Positions 46,977 to 57,700 of a DNA stretch of 64,000 nt are shown one piece after another. How positions within the stretch are numbered: position 1 is the stretch's first letter; each line of letters starts with the position of its first letter. The DNA comes from Schizochytrium sp. TIO01 (lineage: Eukaryota; Sar; Bigyra; Thraustochytrida; Thraustochytriidae): positions 1,969,048-2,033,047 of the forward strand of contig SMSO01000031.1 of the NCBI GenBank assembly GCA_004764695.1, given 5' to 3'. The notes under the pieces are model-generated. The model was not told the DNA's origin. It searched no databases and worked only from the letters and a program-made list of their open reading frames with translations. Position numbers and translations under genes: made by a program.

Positions 46977-47856
46977 TCAAGCCAAGGTATCAAGGTTAAG
47001 ACGCCCACTATGGTCTACTTTCTGGATGATGTACAGATAAAATGCATTCTCCTCGTCCGTCTCCGGATCAGGCATAGCCACAGTATCAACAATTGCCCAG
47101 CCCATCCCAGCTTCCGCGAAATGCGGAATCCGTGTTGCAGGCTTTCCACGAGAGACAAGTAAGTATAAACCATGGTCTCTCAAGACACGATGCATCTCGC
47201 GTAAGAATGTTTGGATGACTAGAGAGCTCCGTTCATGGCAAACAACTGAATCAAAGAGTCCTTTGTCAAGGATAACGTCGAAGCACAGCGATGGAAGCCC
47301 ATCCAATCGGAGAGCATCCATGACAACCCAATCGATGCCTAGTTTTGCATGTCGAGCTTGCATCGTACGAATAACTCGAGCACAGCGATCAAAGCATGTC
47401 ACCGATGTATAACCCTCGCGAACCAAGTGATAAGGTATTTTAGAAAGACCACAACCAGGGTAAAGAATCTCTAAATCTTTTCGAGGAAGCAAACTCAACA
47501 GATGTGGCTTAAGCACCTTGAATGGCACGAGCCAGTCCATCTCCCCAGCATCATTGCTCTGGGAAGAGCCCTCTGCATCGAGACTACTGGTTGCAGGCAC
47601 AAGCTCGCGATAAAACTCATCCCACTATCATTGAAAGTCATGCAAGAGTTGCAAAGAAAGCATTAAAAAAGACCAAACGTTAGTCCTCGGTTCGGCAAGG
47701 ATAGACTGTGGCGAAGAATCTCTTGTGCCAGACGCACTTGAACATGTGTTCGGCAGGTTGGAAACTCCTTGTTAGGTTTCTTAGATTTATACCATGTTTC
47801 TCCCCCTTACGTACGTAGGCAGCGCTGCTGTAGTCTGGATCAGCGTTGAGTTCCAT
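46977..47856 (-). CDS. EEF1A-lysine-methyltransferase-4/METTL13-like protein, two exons (complement join 46977-47624, 47815-47856)
   Basis: 229 aa; a SAM-dependent class I methyltransferase. Exon 2 begins WDEFYREL, which in this family should be preceded by a short acidic N-terminus ending in Tyr. A 14-codon exon on the same strand supplies it: MELNADPDYSSAAY, then a GTACGT donor, with ATAG before exon 2, phase 0 throughout. The start has a near-ideal context (CACCATGG). Family motifs: ILYPGCGLSKIPYHL (SAM-binding loop); GYTSVTCFD ending in the acidic residue; RTMQARHAK; VVMDALRL; FDVILDKGLFDSV; and a terminal YLYIIQK. Close relatives methylate elongation factor 1A on Lys. Without splicing the frame would have to start at a GTG and would lack the WDE motif. 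Confidence 0.85.
47625..47814 (-). other. Spliceosomal intron in the methyltransferase gene
   Basis: 190 bases, GTACGT to ATAG on the minus strand, phase 0. An in-frame TAG sits immediately at the acceptor side. Confidence 0.75.
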
Positions 47857-48548
47857 GGTGCTAGCACCACGTGCAGAACAAAGACTGGGTGTGTCGTGTT
47901 TGATGAGCCTTATTTTTTATTTAATAAATAGAATACTAGTTTACATGATACAGAGTACCTAATAGGGTAGGTTGGTAGGTAGATAGGTATGTAGATAGAT
48001 ATGTAGATAGGTAGGTAGGCAGCGAATTTACGGTTAATCAGTGCAGGTTTAAGCAAGGAGTAACGCGGAAGAATAAAGAGACGCTGCTCAGTCAGACTAA
48101 ATCTTTTTAATTCTGAGTTCTCGTGATTTCCTGAAAAAAGCAGATTTATGATTTGTTAAATTCATATGGTGGCCTGCTTGCGTGCTTAATTTGTCACAAA
48201 GACTTAGTGCTCTCATTCTGAACATGTTGAATGAAGCGGGTTTGATGAAGGCCAACGCAGTACAAAATTGTAAACTATGGAGAAAAACATGTTCATCATA
48301 CGATTCTTATTTCTCATTATACTTTTTTAAATAGTTGCAAAAGCGTGTGTATGTGTATATATTAATCAATTCACAAAGCAAACAATGTATGCAGCATGCG
48401 GCGTGCAACAGATGATAACGAAAGAAGATAATGAAAGCAAACGCGAGCCCTCTCTATAATTAATATATAATCTTAAGATAGAGTACAGGGCATGCAATAT
48501 AGTTAACAATTTCTCATAGCATAGATTACGATGAGAAAATATGATAGA
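47857..48548. other. Intergenic region with GGTA/GATA repeats
   Basis: About 690 bases, AT-rich. Bases about 47968-48020 are a GGTA/GATA-type imperfect tetranucleotide repeat. No supported ORF. Confidence 0.55.
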
Positions 48549-49967
48549 TTACATAAAGTCTTCATCTTCATCTTCATCTTCTTGACTGCCTACCGCAAAA
48601 AAATCAAGCTTCTTGAGCTCGGAGCTGCAGATAAGGGAAGATGGGATCGTCTTGACAAGGGGACAGCCCTTGACATGAAGTGACTGAAGATGAAGCATTT
48701 TCTCTAAGGGATCCAGAGATGAAACAAGTGGAAGGCATTTCAATTGGACTCGGCGAAGATTGAGACATTCCTCAACTCCGTGAAGCGAAGGTAGTAGCTC
48801 GAGATATGCGAGCGTAAGATCTTCTAGAGAGGTTGCGTATACTAGAACACCAAGAGTTGTGATGGGACTTAGGTTGATTTGCAGCCTAGTCAAATGTGTT
48901 CCCATCAGAGATCGAGGCAGATCATGCATGGAAGCAAGGTAACCAAGCGCAATTGCTCGAAGACCTAAAGATCCCGTATCCACCTCAGCAAGATCTATAC
49001 GAGAGTCTTGCGCGCATTGCGTGGAACCAGCTTTGGAAAGATCTAGCAATGGGCATGACGCAACGCGGAGTGCTTGTAAGCGAGGTAAATAGGATACTGC
49101 ATGGCCCATCGTTCCAAGTGCCTCAAGAGCGATGAGGTGAAGTTCGCGCAGTAATTGAAATTCCTCAATCCCTGCTAGCGAAGTAAAGTTATTGAGCTGT
49201 ACAAGACTCAAGCGGTTCAGGTTTTGTAGAGCAGATCCGCCTTCTAAATTATGCAGTCCGTGACATTCTCCAATATACAACTCTCTCAAAGTAGATAGGT
49301 AATTCAATGGTTCGAGCGATGGCCCTAAGGGTTTGCAGCGTAGTAAACGCACTTCTGTTAGAGCCGGGAACCCACGAAACAGTGTACTCAGCTCTCCAAA
49401 CTGGATTTCGCGAACCCAAAGGCGGCGCAGACAACTTTTCTGGTATCGAAGTGCGCTTGCAATTTCCTCGGCAGCCCAGCATTGGCGGGCTGTTGCTGCT
49501 TGTACTGCAATACCCTGAAGCTCAATTCGCAAGTAGTTTCCTTTCTTAAAGTGATGAACTAGCCAATTAATATCAAAGTGGGGTACCTTTGGTGCAGGAC
49601 GCATCTGACTCGGCATTTCTGACGATGGGATTCTCAGCAAATCCACCTCGCAGTATTGCATGAATTTTCTTGTCGACTTTGAGATAGTTTGAAGCCTCCA
49701 GACGCTCGCGTCATCTACAAGGCCTTGTCTTTTCGCCTGAACGACTAGGCTCACCAATCGCTCAGCTGCATTATCGTGAGCCTCCACTCGGCTGGACTCG
49801 CGGGCCTGGCCAGATATTTTCTGGTGTTCTTGTTCATCTCCCTCATCGAAGTCTGGCACCATCACGTCCAGCTCCGTCGTCGAAACTTCACCGACAAGGC
49901 CAGAACCCGGAATAGATGGCCCCTGTAAGTCTAGCCTCCACGAAGGCCTCCCCGGCGGCTCTCCCAT
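48549..49967 (-). CDS. Leucine-rich-repeat protein
   Basis: 472 aa from the ATG complementing 49965-49967; the frame extends 22 codons further upstream, but only from a TTG. Residues about 1-100 are low-complexity and acidic; about 100-190 are helical. From about 190 to 455 it shows irregular LRRs of the form LxxLxLxxC/N (for example LRELYIGECHGLHNLEGG, LRRVQLKCLPLVSSLDPL, LQSLHVKGCPLVKTIPS), a style seen in plant-type resistance LRRs, though no NB-ARC or TIR part is present. An acidic tail (EDEDEDEDF) ends the protein. Protein-protein interaction is the likely role; the partner is unknown. It is divergent from the E1 gene. The antisense strand also has long open frames, which are shadows. 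Confidence 0.82.
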   Translation of the reverse strand: MGEPPGRPSWRLDLQGPSIPGSGLVGEVSTTELDVMVPDFDEGDEQEHQKISGQARESSRVEAHDNAAERLVSLVVQAKRQGLVDDASVWRLQTISKSTRKFMQYCEVDLLRIPSSEMPSQMRPAPKVPHFDINWLVHHFKKGNYLRIELQGIAVQAATARQCWAAEEIASALRYQKSCLRRLWVREIQFGELSTLFRGFPALTEVRLLRCKPLGPSLEPLNYLSTLRELYIGECHGLHNLEGGSALQNLNRLSLVQLNNFTSLAGIEEFQLLRELHLIALEALGTMGHAVSYLPRLQALRVASCPLLDLSKAGSTQCAQDSRIDLAEVDTGSLGLRAIALGYLASMHDLPRSLMGTHLTRLQINLSPITTLGVLVYATSLEDLTLAYLELLPSLHGVEECLNLRRVQLKCLPLVSSLDPLEKMLHLQSLHVKGCPLVKTIPSSLICSSELKKLDFFAVGSQEDEDEDEDFM

Positions 49968-51279
49968 GCCCCGGTTGATCTGGGAATTGCTTGCGATGTC
50001 TTCACTTTGACACAGACAGAGATGGATTGACAAGTAAGTCTCACTATGTAATAACTGAGTCCTACTGCTCCTATGCCCTTCTGTATACGCCTAAATGTGC
50101 ACTTGCATAATCTATAACTCACTTGCATAATCTATAACTCACTTTCATAAGCTATAAATCACTTACAGGAGGCAAGTATAGCTCACTTGTCCGGCCGTGT
50201 TCCATGTAGCTCTTGTCCAGGATTTCGGCGGCAGCAATGTCTTGGAAGGAAACTAGTTGTGGTCTTGTTGATGATGAATACGTAATTCATGCTTTTCAAT
50301 GGTTTAGGTGATGGTTTACAAACCAACAGAGCGATAACTTGTTGAGCCTTTTTAAGTTTCCACGGCATTTGCGCAGTCTCATTATTTTGAGAGCGGGTTG
50401 GAAAAGGTCCCTTGTACGAAACCACGTTGTTGTAATGCTAATACGTTTCAGAACATGAGCACAGTTTGGCGCCTAATTAAGCTCTCATGAAAATGGTAGG
50501 TAAGACATGTCAGAACAAGCAACTAAAACTGTGTCAATCGAACAGTCTCGAAGTCGCAGCCAACTTTATTGTCATCTGTGACAATGCCTTGAGAGCAGAT
50601 ATAGGTTTTCATTCGTACAGTCATTTCCGGGAGCATTAACGAAGGTCCCAAATGGCAATTTATTATCTCGGATTAGCCTAGTGATTTTTATGTTACTCTC
50701 CAGAGAGTTCCAGCACCTTGATGGAGAACATGCCAACTCTCTTACTTCACGCTGCTCCAGTAATAAAATCAAACATGATATCACCTCCATAGCACTATTG
50801 TGAAGCTTGCTGTGATCTTTCAAACCTATCTCTTGGCCTTGGCTCCACCAAGCGAGATTTTCATCACCTGTGCGAATGAGAGCATGAATTCTCTCCTTCG
50901 ATACTTCTACCCATATCCCTATCGGCCCTCTATCGTTTCTCCTACCACCCAGCCCGACGGTTAATCTCCACTGCCTCTGGGAGAACCCAGTGGCGCTTCC
51001 TCATAGCTACTTTTATAGATGTGAACTATTCTGCATGATATACAGTGGAATAAAACTTATACCCTTGTTCGGGTAAACATGGGAAATAGACTATGGCTCC
51101 CGAAAGTAGATTAAACGCGACCTTCTTCGCGAGCCTTCGCACTGCCTCAAGTAGGTTTTATTAAAATACTGCATAGTAAATTATAGTGGAGAATGCGTAA
51201 AAGCTATTGTAGACTAATTCAACAAGTGGAACAAAGTTGCTTTTTTCAAAGATCATGTTAGGGCAAGAAAGATAGAGAA
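49968..51279. other. Intergenic region between divergent LRR and E1 genes
   Basis: About 1.3 kb containing both promoters, with a 20-bp minisatellite at 50101-50160. No supported ORF; composition is mixed. Confidence 0.55.
50101..50160. repeat. 20-bp direct repeat, three copies
   Basis: ACTTGCATAATCTATAACTC at 50101-50120 and 50121-50140 is identical. The third copy (50141-50160) has three changes, and a partial copy follows. It lies about 135 bases upstream of the LRR start, so it could be a repeated promoter element. Confidence 0.85.
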
Positions 51280-54200
51280 ATGATTTTTCGGGTGCTCGAA
51301 AACGATGAATCAAAACGCCAATCGATCAACGAACTTGATCGATCAAAGCCGTTTCTAGTGGAGCTCTTCGTCGGTAGCGAGCTTGGAAAATCCGAGCTTG
51401 GCGAAAGCGTCGCCGTCTGCAAGAGAAGCAGCCCAGGGCATAAGAAGCGGGCCGGCCCACGGTCGCTGCCCGTTCGCACGATCGCGAAGGTGACGGAACC
51501 TGGACGCGGCTCCCGCGAGGAGCCCGAGGACGACCGCGCTTCAAAGCGCCGCAAGGTCGACGCCGAAGTAGAAGCTACCTCTGCAGACTCTACCGAGGCT
51601 GCTGTTGAGACGAGTGCTGAACCTACATCCACCGAAAAGGCTGAAAAGGATATCGTTGAAAGCGACCAAGCTGCTGACAACAAAATGGGCGAGAACGAGA
51701 ACAACGAAATCGATGAGAGCCTTTACTCGAGACAACTCTACGTGATGGGCCACGAGGCCCAGAGGCGTATGGGATCTTCCTCTGTCCTTGTGGTTGGCAT
51801 GAATGGTCTCGGAATTGAGATTGCCAAGAATGTGGTCCTTGCCGGTGTCAAGAAACTCGTGGTCCATGACGACAGGCCTGCGAAGATCGCTGACCTTGGC
51901 AGCCAGTTCTACCTTACTCCTGAAGATGTTGGCAAGCCTCGTAGCGAACCGAGCGCTCAGCGTCTTGCAGAGCTCAACGAGTACGTTCGAGTTGAGGCAC
52001 ACTCTGGGGAAATCAAGGACAATGACTTTATTAAGCAGTTTACCGTGGTGGTTGTCGCTGATGCTCTCCTTGACGAAAAGCTCGCCATTAATGAGCTTTG
52101 CCGTGAGAACAAGGTTGCCTTCATTTCGTGTTCTATCAACGGTCTCTTTGCCAACGCCTTTTGCGACTTTGGTGAGAAGTTCACTGTCTCAGACACCAAC
52201 GGAGAGCAGCCCACGAGCTGCATGATCTCTACCATCATTCAGGGAAATCCCGCTGTTATCACTGTTCACGAGGAGGCTCGCCACGGTCTCGAAGATGGAA
52301 CACTTGTGCGATTCTCTGAAATCAAGGGCATGGAAGAGCTCAACGACCATGAGCCTGTCGCCATCACCTCCAAGGGCCCATACACCTTTGAGATCCCAGT
52401 TGACACCACCAACCTCACCCCGTACGAGAATGGAGGATATGTCCATGAGGTGAAACAGCCGAAGGATATTTGCTTCAAACCCATGCGTGAGTCCCTCTCC
52501 AAGCCTGGTGAATTCTTGCTCACTGACTTTGCCAAACTTGGTCGTAGTGAGCTCCTCCACTTTGCCTTCCAGGGTCTCGATAAGTTTTGCGTCGCGCATA
52601 ACGGAGCTTACCCTGAGCCCGGCAACGTGGAGCAGTCCCAGGAGGTTGTGGATAATGTACGCAGTATCATTGCAGAAGCTGCCGAGAAGGGTGCAAACGA
52701 CATTGATGTCCTCACGCTCGAGGAGGAAGACTTTGATGAGGCAGCTCAAGGTATTGTTGCAGCTCTTGCGTCTGGAGCTTGTGCCGAACTCTCGCCAATG
52801 GCAGCCTTCTTGGGCGGTGTCGTGGGCCAAGAAGTCCTCAAGGCATGCTCTGGAAAGTTCATGCCGCTTAACCAGTGGCTCTACTTTGATGCCGTGGAGT
52901 GCCTCCCCGAACCGGATGCTGCTCCGGCACCTGAGGAACTCCAGCCCACTAACAGCCGATATGATGGTGAGATTGCTGTCTTTGGACGTGCATTTGTAGA
53001 CAAGCTCCACAAGATGCGCATGTTCCTGGTTGGCGCAGGTGCAATTGGATGTGAGATGCTCAAGAACTGGGCACTCATGGGTGTTGCCACTGATTCTGCT
53101 AACGGTGGTGTCATCAGCATCACTGATATGGACAAGATCGAACGCTCAAACTTGAACAGGCAGTTCCTCTTCCGTACCAAGGATGTGGGGTCGAGCAAGT
53201 CCACAGCAGCTGCTGGCGCAGCAAAACTCATTAACGACGAGATCAACGTCAAGGCTTACGAGGAGCGCGTTGGTACAGAAACTGAAAACGTTTTCGGTGA
53301 CGACTTTTTCGCAAGCCTTGATGCTGTTTGCACTGCTCTCGACAATGTTGATGCCCGCCTCTATGTCGATCAGCGTTGCTTGAACTACTGCAAGCCCATG
53401 CTCGAGTCTGGCACCCTTGGTACCAAGGGTAACACTCAGGTTGTTGTGCCTCACCTTACAGAAAACTATGGTGCGACCCGCGACCCTCCTGAAAAGTCCG
53501 TGCCGGTCTGTACTCTCAAGAACTTCCCGTACAAGATCGACCACACTATTCAGTACGCCCGTGACTGGTTTGAGGGTGCCTTTGCGCAAACCCCGCGTAA
53601 CGCTAACCAGTACATTGTTGACCCGGAATACTTGAGCCGTCTGGATAGCCAGGAGAACACCAAGGTTCAGATGCTGGAGGGCTTGAAGTCTTCCCTTCTG
53701 ACGAGCAAGCCGTCCAAGTTTGAGGATTGTATTACCTGGGCCCGCGAGCAGTTTGAAGAAAACTACTCTAACCAGATCAAGCAACTTCTTCACTCCTTTC
53801 CCCCGGGTATGATTACCTCCACTGGCACGCCATTTTGGTCCGGAACCAAGCGCGAGCCCCAACCTCTCGAGTTTAGCATGGATGACCCCACCCACATGGC
53901 CTTCATCATCTCTGCAGCGAACCTTCGCGCTGAAGTTTACGGTATTCCGGAGTGCAAGGATGAGAATGTCTTTCGTGCACACTTGCCGACCGTGCTTGTA
54001 CCCCCGTTCCGCCCCAAGAGTATGAAGATTGCCTCTAACGACCAGGAGCTCAAGGAGCAGGAGGAGTCTAACAAAGACATGATGGATGTTGAGGTTGTCG
54101 CTGAGAGTATTGTCGCTACTCTTCCCGCGCCGGGTGAACTCAAGGAAGTCAAGCTCAAGGAAATCGAGTTTGACAAGGATAACGAGAGCAACTGGCACAT

Positions 54201-54795
54201 GGATTTCATCACAGCCGCCTCGAACCTCCGCGCCCGTAACTACTCTATCGCTGAAGCAGGCAAGTACGAGACTAAGAAGATTGCAGGATCTATCATCCCC
54301 GCCATTGCTACAACCACAGCGCTTGTCACTGGTCTTGTATGCATTGAGCTGTACAAGGTCGTGGGAGGAAAGAACAAGGTCGAGAGTTACAAGAACGGTT
54401 TCACAAATTTGGCGTTGCCCTTCTTTGCATTTTCAGAGCCTATTGAGGTCAAAAAAACTATCGCAGGCTCTCTGCACTGGTCAATTTGGGACAAGATTGA
54501 GATTGACGGCTCTGAGAAGCCTCTCACTCTGGCCGACTTTTTGCGCTTCTTTCAGGAGAAATACAACGTGGAAGTCAACATGGTTTCTTATGCCGTCTCA
54601 ATCTTGCACTCCTTTTTCTCCAACGCTGAGAAGCGTGCTGAGCGCATGAAGATGACCATGCCGGAGTTGGCTGAATCTGTAACGAAGAAGTCCATCGACC
54701 CCAACCAAAAGTATCTTCAGTTTGAGATTATTTGTGTCGATGAAAATGACAATGACGTTGATTTCCCTCCCGTTTCTTACAAACTTCGCAAGTAA
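51280..54795 (+). CDS. UBA1: Ubiquitin-activating enzyme E1
   Basis: 1171 aa, one exon; activates ubiquitin with ATP and passes it to E2 enzymes. The inactive adenylation half holds VVGMNGLGIEIAKNVVLAGV (about 171-190). The active half holds VGAGAIGCEMLKNWALMGV (about 584-602) and TDMDKIERSNLNRQFLFR. The catalytic cysteine is Cys744 in PVCTLKNFPYKIDHTIQYA. The C-terminal ubiquitin-fold domain follows. Residues 88-93 (SKRRKV) form an NLS in the position of the human UBA1a NLS, but here about 84 residues precede it (rich in Ser, Lys, Glu); they are unlike other E1s. An in-frame ATG at codon 136 (MGENENNEIDESLYSRQL) could give a shorter cytosolic form. Codon use is more GC-rich at third positions than in neighbours, consistent with high expression. 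Confidence 0.97.
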   Translation: MIFRVLENDESKRQSINELDRSKPFLVELFVGSELGKSELGESVAVCKRSSPGHKKRAGPRSLPVRTIAKVTEPGRGSREEPEDDRASKRRKVDAEVEATSADSTEAAVETSAEPTSTEKAEKDIVESDQAADNKMGENENNEIDESLYSRQLYVMGHEAQRRMGSSSVLVVGMNGLGIEIAKNVVLAGVKKLVVHDDRPAKIADLGSQFYLTPEDVGKPRSEPSAQRLAELNEYVRVEAHSGEIKDNDFIKQFTVVVVADALLDEKLAINELCRENKVAFISCSINGLFANAFCDFGEKFTVSDTNGEQPTSCMISTIIQGNPAVITVHEEARHGLEDGTLVRFSEIKGMEELNDHEPVAITSKGPYTFEIPVDTTNLTPYENGGYVHEVKQPKDICFKPMRESLSKPGEFLLTDFAKLGRSELLHFAFQGLDKFCVAHNGAYPEPGNVEQSQEVVDNVRSIIAEAAEKGANDIDVLTLEEEDFDEAAQGIVAALASGACAELSPMAAFLGGVVGQEVLKACSGKFMPLNQWLYFDAVECLPEPDAAPAPEELQPTNSRYDGEIAVFGRAFVDKLHKMRMFLVGAGAIGCEMLKNWALMGVATDSANGGVISITDMDKIERSNLNRQFLFRTKDVGSSKSTAAAGAAKLINDEINVKAYEERVGTETENVFGDDFFASLDAVCTALDNVDARLYVDQRCLNYCKPMLESGTLGTKGNTQVVVPHLTENYGATRDPPEKSVPVCTLKNFPYKIDHTIQYARDWFEGAFAQTPRNANQYIVDPEYLSRLDSQENTKVQMLEGLKSSLLTSKPSKFEDCITWAREQFEENYSNQIKQLLHSFPPGMITSTGTPFWSGTKREPQPLEFSMDDPTHMAFIISAANLRAEVYGIPECKDENVFRAHLPTVLVPPFRPKSMKIASNDQELKEQEESNKDMMDVEVVAESIVATLPAPGELKEVKLKEIEFDKDNESNWHMDFITAASNLRARNYSIAEAGKYETKKIAGSIIPAIATTTALVTGLVCIELYKVVGGKNKVESYKNGFTNLALPFFAFSEPIEVKKTIAGSLHWSIWDKIEIDGSEKPLTLADFLRFFQEKYNVEVNMVSYAVSILHSFFSNAEKRAERMKMTMPELAESVTKKSIDPNQKYLQFEIICVDENDNDVDFPPVSYKLRK

Positions 54796-57700
54796 ATCTA
54801 ACTAAACAGCATCTTGATCCCAATTTTATACAACTTTCTTTGCTTACTTTATTTCATTCTTATTTCTTGCTACGTGGTCCGTGTCCTTTAATTTAGTCAT
54901 CGACATCTTGAAGAATATATATAAAATTGGGTCTCCTTAATTCGCTTGGTCAAGAAGGTAGGTACCTACCTACCTAATGAGTGATTATTTTAGCTTTTTG
55001 CTTGAGTTTTTCTACAATTTATAAGATTTTAAGAAGTTTCCTCTAGCAACAGAGAGTGCCAAAAACGATGTGCATCCTGTCTTTCTACTGGTCTTTTTAC
55101 CGAATTTCCCCTTATCTAGAGGGTAATCGCGATCATGCTAAGTGGTGATGGCACTAAGTAAGTGACACCGTGTTCGCGCTAAAACTTGCCCATGTACGAA
55201 CTCAAGAAGAATGAGTTGCTGAATTAGGTTGGTACAGAGAACCCGCCTCACGTCTTCGGCCCCAGTTTTTAATTTTTTCAAAGCGCAAGGCACTAGTTTA
55301 TTCACCATTCTGTTTCATTCTAATGATGCAAAAGTCTTACTAGTTTGCCTTTCTTCTCGCGGCGCCTCTTCTGGTTCACCTGAGTCGACCGTGCTTCCTG
55401 ATGTCTGATATGTGCAAGCCCACGACCGGGCCGGCGCACATTCTCACTTTTGGCTTTCCGCAATTAGCATGTACTCCTTGAGATGCTGACATCCGTCTTC
55501 TTTTACACTCTCTAGAGGGTTCGCAGGAGGTGAATTTAACCTTGAACATGGTAGCATGCATCGTTAAAGAAGTGCAACGACGCGCAAGTTCTGGGCTGCC
55601 ACTACAAGTTGTATGTCCTTGTTAGTTGTGCACGACGCACCGGTCCATTTATTTTACCCCTTTGATTCCATTCCAATCGCTGACGCAGGTTTCGCGCTTT
55701 TTCGAGCCCACTCCTGCCTAAGTTTAGGTATTTCTAATGGCGTTTGAAGGTGCGTCGCACTCACTCCACACTAGCTAGACAGCGGCTTAGCTGGCTACCC
55801 ATCTGTGCACCGCCTTGTACTAGATTCTGGCAGATCATAGCTTCGTCGATTTCGCGGTCCCGCCCAACACGAAGCACGCCATCCGCACAGCATCTTACAG
55901 GCCACACATTCTCACGACCCGCCTCAATTTCGCCTCGCCGCCAGCTTTCCCACGGCCACAGTGACAACAGGCTTGCGCGCGTGCTCTAAGAAGACTAGTC
56001 GATCTTCGGGCTTCGCACACGTGGAATTACAGCCCTACCTCTTAGAGACCTGTAGCACTGCGATTTTGGTTCAACACACACGCGAGCGGTGCCCACCATT
56101 ACTTGGCCAGATGGCTTAGTTTCTGTGGTCTCCAGTACCTCTCAACTACTTCGAGTGCAGAGATCATGATGAAGCTGATGCAATTTTAGCTCCAAGTTCC
56201 CCTTACACGAAGCACAAACTATTCCATTTCATCAAGTACACACCCGTCTCGAGGGAAGGTTGTCATCGTCTTCACCATCTTCACCTTCATCTTCATCTTC
56301 GTCTTTATTACCACAAGCTGTTCGAGTTCGACTCGGTTCGGGTCTATTGTTTTATGCAATCGAGAAGCAATCGCGAGTTCGTGCAGCCTGTAATCCAACT
56401 GAGAGATTGTTACCCACGGTACTTGAAGCTGCCACGGACAGGTTCGAGTGCAGGAGCGCGCGTGTACTCTACGGGCCGATTGATAGCAGTAGCGAAAAGA
56501 GATCGCTTGCTGGGCTTTCAAGAACCTGGGCTAGAAGTCGTGGAAGGCGGGCGAGGCTAGCTAGCACCGCATTCTGCGAATACGCTCTGTGAGTAGTTAG
56601 CTACATACTTTGTGTGAATGTGCTGCAAGAAGAAGATCACCGCGATCGTTCGCTCATAAGCATCAGCTGGAAGTCTCTTTTCTTTGCACATCCTTCAACT
56701 TGGAGACCATTTGGCAATCGCTTCAAGCCTTCCGGCGCCCAGGCTCTCGAAACTGCGCCGATGACAATGCAGTTGTAATCAGCGAACTTGAGTAGGCGTG
56801 AGTGCTGACAAAAAAGTATAGAGATATTCAATGATTGCGAAGATGTAATCGCTGATGATTGCAATGGGCCATGGAGGCCAACGAGCTCACGAGCCAACGA
56901 AGCGCACGCACCATTTATAAGCTGCTCATCATTTCAAGTGTCCGATCAATACCGAGTTGGACATCATCATCATCATCGTCATTTCCAAGTAGGTACCTAC
57001 CTACCCACCAACTAATCTCTGCGAATTCGCATCGTCTTGGAAAGAGAGCTAGCTATCGGTGAAGATGTTTTCCAAGATGTTCCTGTGCAAGTACCTACTG
57101 GAGCTCACGATTCCTGCACGAGTTGCATGGCCAGAGTCGCTCCGAGCTCAAGTTCGTGAAGTTCTAGTTCTCATGTGAAGATGAGGAGCGAATGAGAATT
57201 TGAAGCCTACCTTCTTCGCTCACAAAGAAACCCCATCACATTCATGGCCATCTGCGCCGTAGCTTTGGGCTCGGAAAGAGCGAAGTTTGGGAAGAAGCTT
57301 TCGAAGCTGCTCGATCGATTGCCTAATTTGGCTTGTGCGGGTGAACCTGAAATCCATTTACGCACTACTTCTTCTCACACAGCTAAATCCAGGAGGCTTC
57401 AACCCTCAAAAGTTCGCTCAGAACATTAGAGCAGCTCCAGAGAAAGTTGAGGCCTACACAGCCTCATCAGAAGCTTCGCCATGCAGAACCACGGTTCTCC
57501 TTGGGGGCCTACATTTACATCGAGATTTTGATTGCAAAGCAAGATTTCTGCCCATTCTTTTTTTTATTCTTTTTTTTTTTTTTTTTTTTAAAGACACACA
57601 AATCGTTTTTTCTCAGTATCTATCTCTTTCTGAAGAAAAACGTCAACTTTATAGAGCTTAACACCTCTCGTGCTTGCAGGCTTTCACGTTTAGGTGCAGT

